Shown piece by piece: positions 1-5,747 of a stretch of DNA of 14,461 nucleotides. Position 1 is the stretch's first letter; each line of letters starts with the position of its first letter. The position numbers and the translations under genes are program-made. The stretch is from JAJQCI01 sp964388305. Lineage in GTDB: Bacteria > Bacillota > Clostridia > Lachnospirales > CAG-274. The notes under the pieces are model-generated. The model saw only the letters and a list, made by a program, of their open reading frames with translations, was not told the origin of the DNA and made no database searches. The stretch is taken from the NCBI GenBank assembly GCA_964388305.1, contig CAYMAA010000043.1, forward strand, positions 1 through 14,461. The letters run 5' to 3'.

Positions 1-97
1 CCTCCACCGGACGTTATCCGGCATTCTGCTCTGCGGAGCCCGGACTTTCCTCACCTGAGGAGTTTCCTCCGTTGGCGTGATTATCCGACTTACTCAG
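1..97 (-). ncRNA. rnpB: RNase P RNA, 5' portion (type A), cut by the window edge
   Basis: This is the catalytic RNA of RNase P, which trims tRNA 5' leaders. On the minus strand, positions 52 to 35 read GAGGAAAGTCCGGGCTCC, the near-invariant J3/4-P4 block (CR-I) of bacterial RNase P RNA. Upstream, 70 to 59 forms a GGAG-GAAA-CTCC hairpin with a GNRA loop, matching a short P3. Positions 95-85 (GAGTAAGTCGG) fit the 5' strand of P1. Downstream, 22 to 7 forms GCCGGA-TAAC-GTCCGG, matching P8, preceded by GCAGAGCAGAAT, which resembles the E. coli RNA. GGGCTCC rather than a Bacillus-like sequence points to type A. The 5' end (about 97) is estimated from P1. The 3' two-thirds lies outside the window. 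The first ~84 nt are also coding sequence for the CorC-like protein on the same strand. Confidence 0.93.
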
Positions 98-1393
98 CAA
101 TTTTTTTGCATTAATAAGCACTATTCTTCTGTTTTCAATTTTTTCTGTTTTAAAAAGCCAGCCGTCATGTTCAAACTCATAGCTGCTGTCATCATCGGGT
201 ATATATCCCATAAGGGAAATCATATATCCGCCTATTGTGTCTATGTCCCCGTCAGGCAGTTCCTCTATTTCAAGCTCGTCCTCAACGTCCTCAATATCCG
301 CCTTGCCGTCTATAGTAAAGCTGCCGTCATCATTTTTAATAATCTCCGGCTTTTCGTCCGTGTCGTACTCGTCCAGAATATCCCCCATTACCTCTTCAAC
401 AATGTCCTCCATTGTAACAATGCCCAATGTTCCGCCGTATTCGTCCACAACCACCGCAAGATGGATTTTTGTAGCCTGCATCTGTTCAAAAATTTCTCCA
501 ACCTTTTTGTTTATGGGTACATAAAAGGTTGGCTTTAAAAGCCTGCGAATGTTAAACTTGCTCCTGTTGCGTTTAATGTAGTAACGGGCAAAATCCTTAA
601 TGTTAAGTATGCCTATAATGTTGTCTATATTCTCTTCGTATACAGGTATTCTTGTGTATTTTTCGTAAAGTATAACCTCCCGTATATCCTCAATGGAGCA
701 GCTTACGGGCAGGGCAACAATGTTGCGGCGGTGCGTAAATATATCCTCAGCCGTTGTGTTGTCCAACTCAAAAACATTTTCTATCATTTCCTTTTCGGTT
801 TCGTCTATAGTGCCTGTTTCCTCTCCCGAGGTTAAAAGCTGCTGAATTTCGTCCTGCGTATCCTCTTCAATTTCAAAATCGTCGGGGTCAAGCTCTATGC
901 TGGAAAGCCTGCTGCCTATAACATTCATTATATGCACAAGAGGATAAAGAATTGCGGAAATAAGTTTAAGTATAAAACCAAAGGTTACAATATACCAAAC
1001 AGGGTTTTTTACCGCAATATTTCTTGGAATACTTCCGCCGATAAGCGCAAAAATAAAAGAAAGAAGTATAATTGTTACCAAAAATGCCAAATAACCCCAC
1101 GGCGAAAGCTCGCCTGCGGCAGTGTAAAAAAGGCCTTCGTTTATGCTTAAAATATCCATAAGCTTGCGGTAGGTCATTATACCGGAAAACAGTATAATTA
1201 TAACACTTGTAAGACTTGCCGCAGCAATGTATACGCCGCTTTTTGCCTTGTATGCGTCCACCTTGCAGCGCAGTCTGTCATCGTCAATATCGTAGGTATA
1301 CCTGCCGCCCTCCAAAATGCTGAGAGAGGCGGAAACGGTTTTTAATATAAACCGAAATATAACCATTAAAATAATTATAATATAGTAAAGCAA
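14..1393 (-). CDS. CNNM/CBS/CorC-HlyC-family membrane protein
   Basis: This 459-residue protein has the order typical of the 'hemolysin C'/CorC/TlyC family: a CNNM-like membrane domain (hydrophobic segments near residues 2-20, 53-72, 98-120 and 132-155), two CBS domains (about 216-275 and 282-340, the second containing VVDEYGGTLGIVTMEDIVEEV), and a CorC/HlyC C-terminal domain (about 355-430). Family members are linked to Mg/Co or other cation transport and rarely to haemolysis. The start is TTG at 1393, because GGAG lies 8 nt upstream; an ATG 5 bases upstream is out of frame and quickly stopped. The N-terminal membrane segment is divergent from the usual family pattern. Residues from about 434 to the end (SKSDNHANGGNSSGEE...) are read from rnpB sequence and form a polar, Gly/Ser/Asn-rich tail. 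The substrate is unknown. Confidence 0.9.
   Translation of the reverse strand: MLYYIIIILMVIFRFILKTVSASLSILEGGRYTYDIDDDRLRCKVDAYKAKSGVYIAAASLTSVIIILFSGIMTYRKLMDILSINEGLFYTAAGELSPWGYLAFLVTIILLSFIFALIGGSIPRNIAVKNPVWYIVTFGFILKLISAILYPLVHIMNVIGSRLSSIELDPDDFEIEEDTQDEIQQLLTSGEETGTIDETEKEMIENVFELDNTTAEDIFTHRRNIVALPVSCSIEDIREVILYEKYTRIPVYEENIDNIIGILNIKDFARYYIKRNRSKFNIRRLLKPTFYVPINKKVGEIFEQMQATKIHLAVVVDEYGGTLGIVTMEDIVEEVMGDILDEYDTDEKPEIIKNDDGSFTIDGKADIEDVEDELEIEELPDGDIDTIGGYMISLMGYIPDDDSSYEFEHDGWLFKTEKIENRRIVLINAKKLLSKSDNHANGGNSSGEESPGSAEQNAG
111..138 (-). promoter_or_regulatory. Candidate rnpB promoter inside the upstream coding sequence
   Basis: On the minus strand TTGAAA (138-133), a 16-nt spacer and TATTAA (116-111) form a plausible sigma-A promoter. 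It would start transcription near 104, a few bases before the expected RNase P RNA 5' end. It lies entirely within the last codons of the CorC-like gene, so it is inferred from sequence and position only. Confidence 0.5.
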
Positions 1394-1454
1394 CTCATTA
1401 TCTCCAATTCAAATATTATATATTATTAAACAAGCTAATTTATAAAACAAGTTA

Positions 1455-1483
1455 ACTATACTACACTTTTAAATTAATTTCAA
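1455..1483 (-). promoter_or_regulatory. Promoter of the CorC-like gene
   Basis: On the minus strand TTGAAA (1483-1478), a 17-nt spacer and TATAGT (1460-1455) form a good sigma-A promoter. Predicted initiation is near 1448, giving a leader of about 55 nt before the TTG start at 1393. Confidence 0.65.
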
Positions 1484-1797
1484 GGGTTTTTGCAAAACAA
1501 TTATACTTTATCAAAGATATTTCTACTCACAAGCTTTTGCCGTATAAAAGCAAAGCTTAAAACAGGTTTTTCTTCAGCAAAGCTTATGAGCCTAAAAATA
1601 AAGGTATTCCATATTTGGTAAAAGCCTCGCTTCACAATAGGCTGTTAGCCTAACCGAAACAAAGCACAAAAACATTGTTTTACAAATCATCTAATAAGTC
1701 AATGACGTTAACACCTAAAAAATGCAATCTTAGCGATTGTATTAATAGTCACATTCTCTTTTGCATTTTATAGTTACTGACCGATTTATAATTCTTC
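1484..1797. other. Divergent intergenic stretch with small inverted repeats, no gene
   Basis: I see no coding sequence or RNA gene here. The stretch lies upstream of both divergent promoters. It holds an imperfect hairpin AAGCTTTTGC/GCAAAGCTT (1531-1540 with 1550-1558, one bulged T), a second direct copy of GCAAAGCTTA (1577-1586), a compact hairpin TAGGCT-GTT-AGCCTA (1638-1652) and a weak one CAATC/GATTG (1725-1739). None is followed by a convincing U-run. Their role is unknown. Confidence 0.5.
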
Positions 1798-1826
1798 TTG
1801 ACATTTGATGAGAAATTTGATAAAAT
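1798..1826 (+). promoter_or_regulatory. ftsZ promoter
   Basis: TTGACA (1798-1803), exactly 17 nt, then TAAAAT (1821-1826): a near-consensus vegetative promoter. Initiation near 1833 would give a leader of about 70 nt before the GTG start of ftsZ. Confidence 0.8.
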
Positions 1827-1902
1827 AAAGCCGTTTAGTATGGATAATTGTTTGTTTATAATTTAATATACGTTTGAAGGCGTTTACAGGAGGTAATTTA
1901 AA

Positions 1903-3045
1903 GTGGATATGTATGAAACAGGCGGCGAGGGTCTTGCCAACATACTTGTTGTAGGTGTGGGCGGTGCAGGCGGAAACGCCATAAACCGTATGATTGAAGA
2001 GGGTATTGGCGGAGTTGAGTATATTGCCGTAAATACTGATGTTATGGCTTTGGAACAGAACAAAGCACCAACAAAGGTTGTTATTGGCAAAAAAATTACA
2101 AGAGGACTGGGTGCAGGCGGCAGACCTGCAGTTGGTTACGATGCGGCTAAAGAGAGCAAGGACGAAATTACTCAAAATATTGAGGGAGCAGACATGGTAT
2201 TTGTTACCGCAGGTATGGGCGGCGGCACAGGCACGGGGGCTGCGCCTTTAATTGCGGATATATCCAAAAATAACGGAGCTCTTACCGTTGGCGTTGTTAC
2301 AAGACCATTTGCCTTTGAAGGCAGAAAAAGAGCGGATTTTGCTGAGCAGGGTATTGAAAACATCAAGGATGTTGTTGACACGCTTATTGTTATTCCCAAC
2401 GAAAATCTTTTAAGCGTATCCGATAAAAACACAACTCTTTCTCAAGCATTTAAAATGGCTGATGAGGTGCTTATGCAAGGCGTTTCCGGCATTGCAAGCC
2501 TTATTTCCAACACAGGTGTTATTAATGTGGATTTTGCCGATGTTAGAACAATTATGACTGACAAGGGAATTGCTCACATGGGTATCGGTGTAGCGGATTC
2601 CGTTGAAGAGGCAATGCTTCAGGCAATTAACAGTCCTTTGCTTGAAACCTCCATAAGCGGGGCAAAGTATGTACTTGTTAATATTGCGGGTGATGATAAT
2701 TTAAGCATTTATGATGTAAATGAGGCTATGCTGCCCGTTCAGGAGGCTGTTGATCCTGATGCTGAAATTATTTTCGGTACTTCCTCAAATAACGATTTAA
2801 AGGGACAGGTTATTGTAACCCTTGTTGTTACAGGCCTTAAGGGCGGAAAAAAAGTTCCTTTTACAAGACCTGTAAGGACTGACAGCTATTCGGATAATGT
2901 TTTTGAAAAAGCAGAACCGAAGGCTGATGCTCCCGCCAAGGAGAATGTAACACCACAGGCGGAAAGTCCCAAGTACACTTCAGATCCCGAAAGATTTAAA
3001 AATTCCGAAATTAAAATCCCTGACTTTTTAAGGCAGAGAAGATAA
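1903..3045 (+). CDS. ftsZ: Cell division GTPase FtsZ
   Basis: FtsZ is the tubulin-like GTPase that polymerises into the cytokinetic Z-ring on the inner face of the membrane. The 380-residue product shows GGAGGNAINRM at 20-30, the tubulin signature GGGTGTG at 106-112, the T7 synergy loop NVDFADVRTIM at 208-218, and the conserved C-terminal peptide IPDFLRQRR at the end, which in relatives binds FtsA, SepF or ZapA. A short charged linker (about 320-368) precedes it. The start is GTG at 1903: AGGAGG at 1888-1893 lies 9 nt upstream, whereas the in-frame ATG at 1909 is too far away. The gene has its own promoter and is separated from ftsA, divIB and other dcw genes. The next gene starts 64 bases downstream with no obvious terminator between, so partial co-transcription is possible. 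Confidence 0.98.
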   Translation: MDMYETGGEGLANILVVGVGGAGGNAINRMIEEGIGGVEYIAVNTDVMALEQNKAPTKVVIGKKITRGLGAGGRPAVGYDAAKESKDEITQNIEGADMVFVTAGMGGGTGTGAAPLIADISKNNGALTVGVVTRPFAFEGRKRADFAEQGIENIKDVVDTLIVIPNENLLSVSDKNTTLSQAFKMADEVLMQGVSGIASLISNTGVINVDFADVRTIMTDKGIAHMGIGVADSVEEAMLQAINSPLLETSISGAKYVLVNIAGDDNLSIYDVNEAMLPVQEAVDPDAEIIFGTSSNNDLKGQVIVTLVVTGLKGGKKVPFTRPVRTDSYSDNVFEKAEPKADAPAKENVTPQAESPKYTSDPERFKNSEIKIPDFLRQRR

Positions 3046-3057
3046 TTTGTTTGGCAG

Positions 3058-3079
3058 TTATTTAAACATTATTTAAACA
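3058..3079. repeat. Perfect 11-bp tandem duplication downstream of ftsZ
   Basis: TTATTTAAACA occurs twice head-to-tail (3058-3068 and 3069-3079), just upstream of the ribosome binding site of the following gene. It may be a simple slippage product or a paired binding site; the sequence does not decide. Confidence 0.7.
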
Positions 3080-3108
3080 TTAATATTCAAAGAAGGGGAG
3101 CTTTAAAA

Positions 3109-3813
3109 ATGAAAAGAAATAATACAAAACGCAGGTTGATTTTGGGTGCGGCTTTGGCGTCAATTATTGGAGCAGGTGTTTTTACGGTGTGTGCCGACAG
3201 CTTTAGTAAAACTATAGATGTTTTTACGGGTGTTCATGTGTTTGTTAACGATAATACACTTGATGCAGGTGATACTCACGGAAATCCCGAGGCATTTATT
3301 TATAACGGCACAACTTATATTGCTGCGGCTGCCGTAAGCAAGTCTTTGGGGCAGTCTGTTCAGTGGGACGGAAATACAAGAAGTGTTTATATAGGTAGTC
3401 ATAACACGGGCAACAGCAGTACCCATTATCTTATGCAGGAATGTCCGCCTTATGAAACACCGAGATCCGATTATGATGTTTTCCCCAACAGTGATACTAC
3501 TTTTAAAATGGGAGGACAGGATTTTGGAAACGGTTTCTGTCTTGGCGGTACGGATGCGTCCGTATTATTCAATTTAAACGGACAATATTCAAATATTGAT
3601 ATGTATGTAGGTCATTGGGACGGTCTTTCAAGCGACACAAAAACAGCGTATTTCTATGTGGACGGAAAGCTCATTAAAGAGATGGAGGTTGGAAGTAAAG
3701 ACCTTCCGAAGAAGATTTCTCTGCCGGTAAACGGTGGTTTGCAGCTTGAGATAAATATAAAAGGCTCTTACAGCTTTAATAATCTCGGCTTTGGAGAAAT
3801 CACTGTAAGATAA
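3109..3813 (+). CDS. Secreted protein with stalk domain and NPCBM-like domain
   Basis: The 234-residue product begins with a classical signal peptide: basic MKRNNTKRRL, a hydrophobic core at about 10-27, and a likely signal peptidase I site VCA|DS after residue 29. Residues about 43-97 (VFVNDNTLDAG... IAAAAVSKSLGQSVQWDGNTRSVYIG) match the copper amine oxidase N-terminal-like 'stalk' repeat common in secreted clostridial proteins; despite the name it is not an enzyme. Residues about 109-234 resemble an NPCBM/NEW2-type carbohydrate-binding beta-sandwich (FGNGFCLGG, MYVGHWDG, YFYVDGKLI, GFGEITV). I infer binding to cell-wall or extracellular glycan. There is no LPXTG motif or membrane anchor. 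AAGGGGAG 8 nt upstream supports ATG 3109. It follows ftsZ closely and has its own terminator. Function is otherwise unknown. Confidence 0.88.
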   Translation: MKRNNTKRRLILGAALASIIGAGVFTVCADSFSKTIDVFTGVHVFVNDNTLDAGDTHGNPEAFIYNGTTYIAAAAVSKSLGQSVQWDGNTRSVYIGSHNTGNSSTHYLMQECPPYETPRSDYDVFPNSDTTFKMGGQDFGNGFCLGGTDASVLFNLNGQYSNIDMYVGHWDGLSSDTKTAYFYVDGKLIKEMEVGSKDLPKKISLPVNGGLQLEINIKGSYSFNNLGFGEITVR

Positions 3814-3833
3814 TTATATAACCAAATAATTTA

Positions 3834-3869
3834 CGGCGGCAGAATATTATTTTTTGCCGCTGTTTTTTT
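3834..3869 (+). terminator. Rho-independent terminator
   Basis: An 8-bp stem (3834-3841 with 3855-3862, one G-T pair), a 13-nt loop and seven T (3863-3869). It ends the secreted-protein transcript. Confidence 0.85.
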
Positions 3870-3878
3870 AAGTTTTGT

Positions 3879-3907
3879 TTGAATAAAGGACTGTTGTATG
3901 GTAAAAT
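3879..3907 (+). promoter_or_regulatory. Promoter of the cytidylate-kinase-like gene
   Basis: TTGAAT (3879-3884), 17 nt, TAAAAT (3902-3907), preceded by TGG, giving an extended -10. The TTG at 3879 is thus better read as part of the -35 box than as a start codon. Predicted initiation is near 3914. Confidence 0.65.
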
Positions 3908-3941
3908 TCAGTTAAAAGATATTAGAGATGAGGGGTTTTAT

Positions 3942-4595
3942 ATGAGTATTGATTTAAAGGGAAAGAGAATAGTTATTACTATAGGCAGAGAGTATGGCAG
4001 CGGCGGCAGGCAGATTGGAAAATTGGTTTCGTCTATGTTGGGAATACCTTTTTATGATAAGGAGCTTTTAAACAGGGCGGCTTCCGACAGCGGCTTGAGC
4101 GGGGGTATTTATGAAAAGGTGGATTTCAGAAGGTCTGCAAGTCTGCTGTATTCACTTGTCAGAAGAATTGAAAATTCGGGATATGAGCCGGGGTTAAGCG
4201 AGCTTGAAACCGATAATAGAATGACAGAAAAGGTTTTTCAGGTTCAAAAACAGGTGATTAAAAATATAGCTGACGAGGGCAGCTGTGTAGTTATAGGAAG
4301 ATGCTCAAACATAATTTTGGCAAATGCAAGAGGCGCAGTACATTTTTACATAAAAGCGCCTTATGATTATAAAGTGCCGCTTTTAAAGATAACTAACAAT
4401 ATGGAGCCAAAAAAGGCGGCTAAGTATATTAAAAACGGGGATAAGGCAAGGAGCGGCTATTATAAATATTATACAGGACGCAAGTGGGGTGATCCGCAGG
4501 ACTATAACTATGTGTTGGACAGCTCCGTGTTGGGTGTTGATGGCACGGCGGAGCTTATTGTGGATATTGTGGAGAAAAAACTGGGACTTAAATGA
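3942..4595 (+). CDS. Cytidylate kinase-like family protein
   Basis: The 217-residue cytoplasmic protein begins with KRIVITIGREYGSGGRQIGKLVSSMLGIPFYDKELL; the P-loop-like glycine segment GREYGSGGRQIG is at about 15-26. This is the hallmark of the cytidylate-kinase-like (Cmk2-type) P-loop family common in clostridia. A second conserved element, VVIGRCSN, is at 117-123. True CMP kinases phosphorylate CMP/dCMP, but members of this divergent family are mostly uncharacterised, so the substrate should be left open. The start is ATG 3942, with GAGGGG 6 nt upstream. An upstream in-frame TTG at 3879 has no ribosome binding site and falls in the promoter. The gene appears monocistronic. Confidence 0.87.
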   Translation: MSIDLKGKRIVITIGREYGSGGRQIGKLVSSMLGIPFYDKELLNRAASDSGLSGGIYEKVDFRRSASLLYSLVRRIENSGYEPGLSELETDNRMTEKVFQVQKQVIKNIADEGSCVVIGRCSNIILANARGAVHFYIKAPYDYKVPLLKITNNMEPKKAAKYIKNGDKARSGYYKYYTGRKWGDPQDYNYVLDSSVLGVDGTAELIVDIVEKKLGLK

Positions 4596-4607
4596 GGGTT
4601 GAAGTAA

Positions 4608-4672
4608 GCGTCGGGAACTCAAAGCGTTAAGAATGGTCTGTTGAGGACGCAGCGCCGCCCTCCCCGTTTTTT
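4608..4672 (+). terminator. Possible terminator or structured 3' end
   Basis: GCGTC (4608-4612) and CTCAA (4618-4622) pair with TTGAG (4641-4645) and GACGC (4646-4650) as two stacked 5-bp helices around a one-sided bulge. A C-rich segment and six T (4667-4672) follow. The stem is not directly against the T-run; an alternative CGGG (4612-4615)/CCCG (4663-4666) pairing would be. It probably ends the cytidylate-kinase-like transcript, but the form is not canonical. Confidence 0.35.
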
Positions 4673-4700
4673 ATTATGTTTTTAATTGGAGTGAGGGGAA

Positions 4701-4750
4701 AAAGGCGGGAAAAGCGGAGAAAGGCGGAGAAAGGCGGAGAAAAGCGAGGG
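4701..4750. repeat. Five degenerate 10-bp direct repeats
   Basis: Units of the form AAGGCGGAGA lie in phase at 4701, 4711, 4721, 4731 and 4741; the third and fourth are identical and the others differ at a few positions. They are purine-only apart from the C of GGCGG. There are no spacers, so this is not CRISPR. They lie in non-coding DNA. Confidence 0.75.
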
Positions 4751-4839
4751 GTTTTTATGACTTGTTTGCAGCGGATAAGGGTATTTTGGGGGATTGGAAA
4801 AACGGTTGAAATTAAGATATGCTAAAATATATTACCATC

Positions 4840-4981
4840 TTTGACACTTGCGGAAGTCAAAAGGTCTGCCAAGCGGTTCAAACGGCGGCTTTGTAGAATT
4901 TTGGCATTTTAACCAAGTAAGGAAAGCGGGGTTTTTCGACAGTCTGAGTCCCCGCCTCTTAAGGCAGGGACTTCCCTGCTT
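4840..4981 (+). other. Hairpin-rich, GC-rich non-coding segment of unknown role
   Basis: Several inverted repeats follow one another: TTTGA..TCAAA with inner CTT/AAG (4840-4861); TGCCAA/TTGGCA (4867-4872 with 4901-4906) enclosing AAGC/GCTT; GCGGGG/CCCCGC (4926-4931 with 4950-4955); an 11-pair stem with one mismatch and a CTTA loop (4947-4957 with 4962-4972); and GCAGGG/CCCTGC (4964-4969 with 4974-4979). The last three share bases and cannot all form together. No T-run follows. The segment ends about 60 bp before the rubrerythrin promoter, so it is not the rubrerythrin leader. It could be a small RNA, a remnant of an IS200/IS605-type end, or an independent element. Confidence 0.5.
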
Positions 4982-5039
4982 GGGTAAAATATTGTAAAAC
5001 ATAAACACAGTTAGTCTGTGCTAATATTCGCTGTTTCTA

Positions 5040-5068
5040 TTGACACTAAAAATTTTATATTATATAAT
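5040..5068 (+). promoter_or_regulatory. Rubrerythrin promoter, perfect consensus
   Basis: TTGACA (5040-5045), 17 nt, TATAAT (5063-5068): both hexamers are exact consensus, suggesting strong expression unless repressed. An inverted repeat ATCGTT/AACGAT (5076-5081 with 5094-5099) begins at the predicted start site near 5075. It could be an operator or a leader hairpin. Confidence 0.85.
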
Positions 5069-5125
5069 TATATTAATCGTTAAGAAAAAATTAAACGATA
5101 ATATGTTAAATGGAGGTAATTTGAA

Positions 5126-5674
5126 ATGAAAAAATTTGTTTGTCCTGTTTGCGGATATGTTTATATTGGTACGGAAGCACCCGAATTTTGCCCACAGTGC
5201 AAGGTTCCCGGTTCTAAATTTAAAGTGGAAGAGCTTGACAGCGAAATGACTTGGGCAGCTGAACATAAAATCGGCGTTGCTCAGGGGCTTGACGAAGAGG
5301 TTGTTCAGGGTCTTAGAGATAATTTTAACGGAGAATGTACAGAGGTTGGTATGTATCTTGCAATGGCAAGAGTTGCCCACAGAGAGGGTTATCCCGAGGT
5401 TGGCTTATACTACGAAAAAGCCGCTTATGAAGAAGCCGAACACGCCGCTAAGTTTGCGGAGCTTTTGGGCGAGGTTGTTACAGACTCCACAAAGAAAAAC
5501 CTTGAACTCCGTTACCTTGCGGAAAACGGTGCAACTCAAGGCAAGGTGGATCTTGCAAAGCGTGCCAAGGAGCTTGGCTACGACGCCATCCACGACACAG
5601 TACATGAAATGGCAAGAGATGAAGCTCGCCACGGCTGTGCTTTCAAGGGTCTTTTGGACAGATACTTTGGCTGA
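5126..5674 (+). CDS. Reverse rubrerythrin (rubredoxin domain first)
   Basis: The 182-residue cytoplasmic diiron protein reduces hydrogen peroxide, and in clostridial relatives also oxygen, using electrons from NAD(P)H via a rubredoxin reductase. The rubredoxin-like FeS4 site is N-terminal (CPVCGY at 5-10, FCPQC at about 21-25). The ferritin-like four-helix diiron domain follows, with ligand-bearing helices NGECTEVGMYLAMARVAHREG, EKAAYEEAEHAAKFAELLGE and MARDEARHGCAFKGLL. Classical rubrerythrin has the opposite order, so this is the 'reverse' type described in Clostridium. GGAGG lies 9 nt before ATG 5126. The gene is monocistronic with a perfect promoter and a strong terminator, consistent with an abundant oxidative-stress protein. 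No PerR box was convincingly found. Confidence 0.95.
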   Translation: MKKFVCPVCGYVYIGTEAPEFCPQCKVPGSKFKVEELDSEMTWAAEHKIGVAQGLDEEVVQGLRDNFNGECTEVGMYLAMARVAHREGYPEVGLYYEKAAYEEAEHAAKFAELLGEVVTDSTKKNLELRYLAENGATQGKVDLAKRAKELGYDAIHDTVHEMARDEARHGCAFKGLLDRYFG

Positions 5675-5719
5675 AATTAATTGCCTTTCGGCTGAAAACA
5701 GAATTACAATAAATATTTT

Positions 5720-5747
5720 AAAAGGGCGTTTTTACACGTCCTTTTTT
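5720..5747 (+). terminator. Rubrerythrin terminator, overlapping the vanZ-like 3' end
   Basis: A 9-bp stem (5720-5728 with 5737-5745), an 8-nt loop, and six T (5742-5747). The right half of the hairpin is also the last codons (KKDV) of the convergent VanZ-family gene. Confidence 0.85.

Noticed and set aside
1786..2432. Minus-strand open frames opposite ftsZ
   Set aside because: They are antisense to highly conserved ftsZ sequence and have no independent support.
3879..3941. Longer N-terminus for the cytidylate-kinase-like protein starting at TTG 3879
   Set aside because: There is no ribosome binding site, the TTG coincides with a -35 box 17 nt before an extended -10, and ATG 3942 has GAGGGG at good spacing and matches the family start.
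4701..4750. CRISPR array
   Set aside because: The units are 10 bp, adjoining and without spacers; no cas genes are present.
5046..5080. PerR operator at the rubrerythrin promoter
   Set aside because: The AT-rich stretch includes a 12-bp palindrome (ATATAATTATAT), but aligned to the PerR box it mismatches at many positions; AT-richness explains it.
5060..5380. Minus-strand open frame over the rubrerythrin promoter and gene
   Set aside because: It runs through a perfect promoter and the rubredoxin-domain coding region on the other strand and has no family resemblance.
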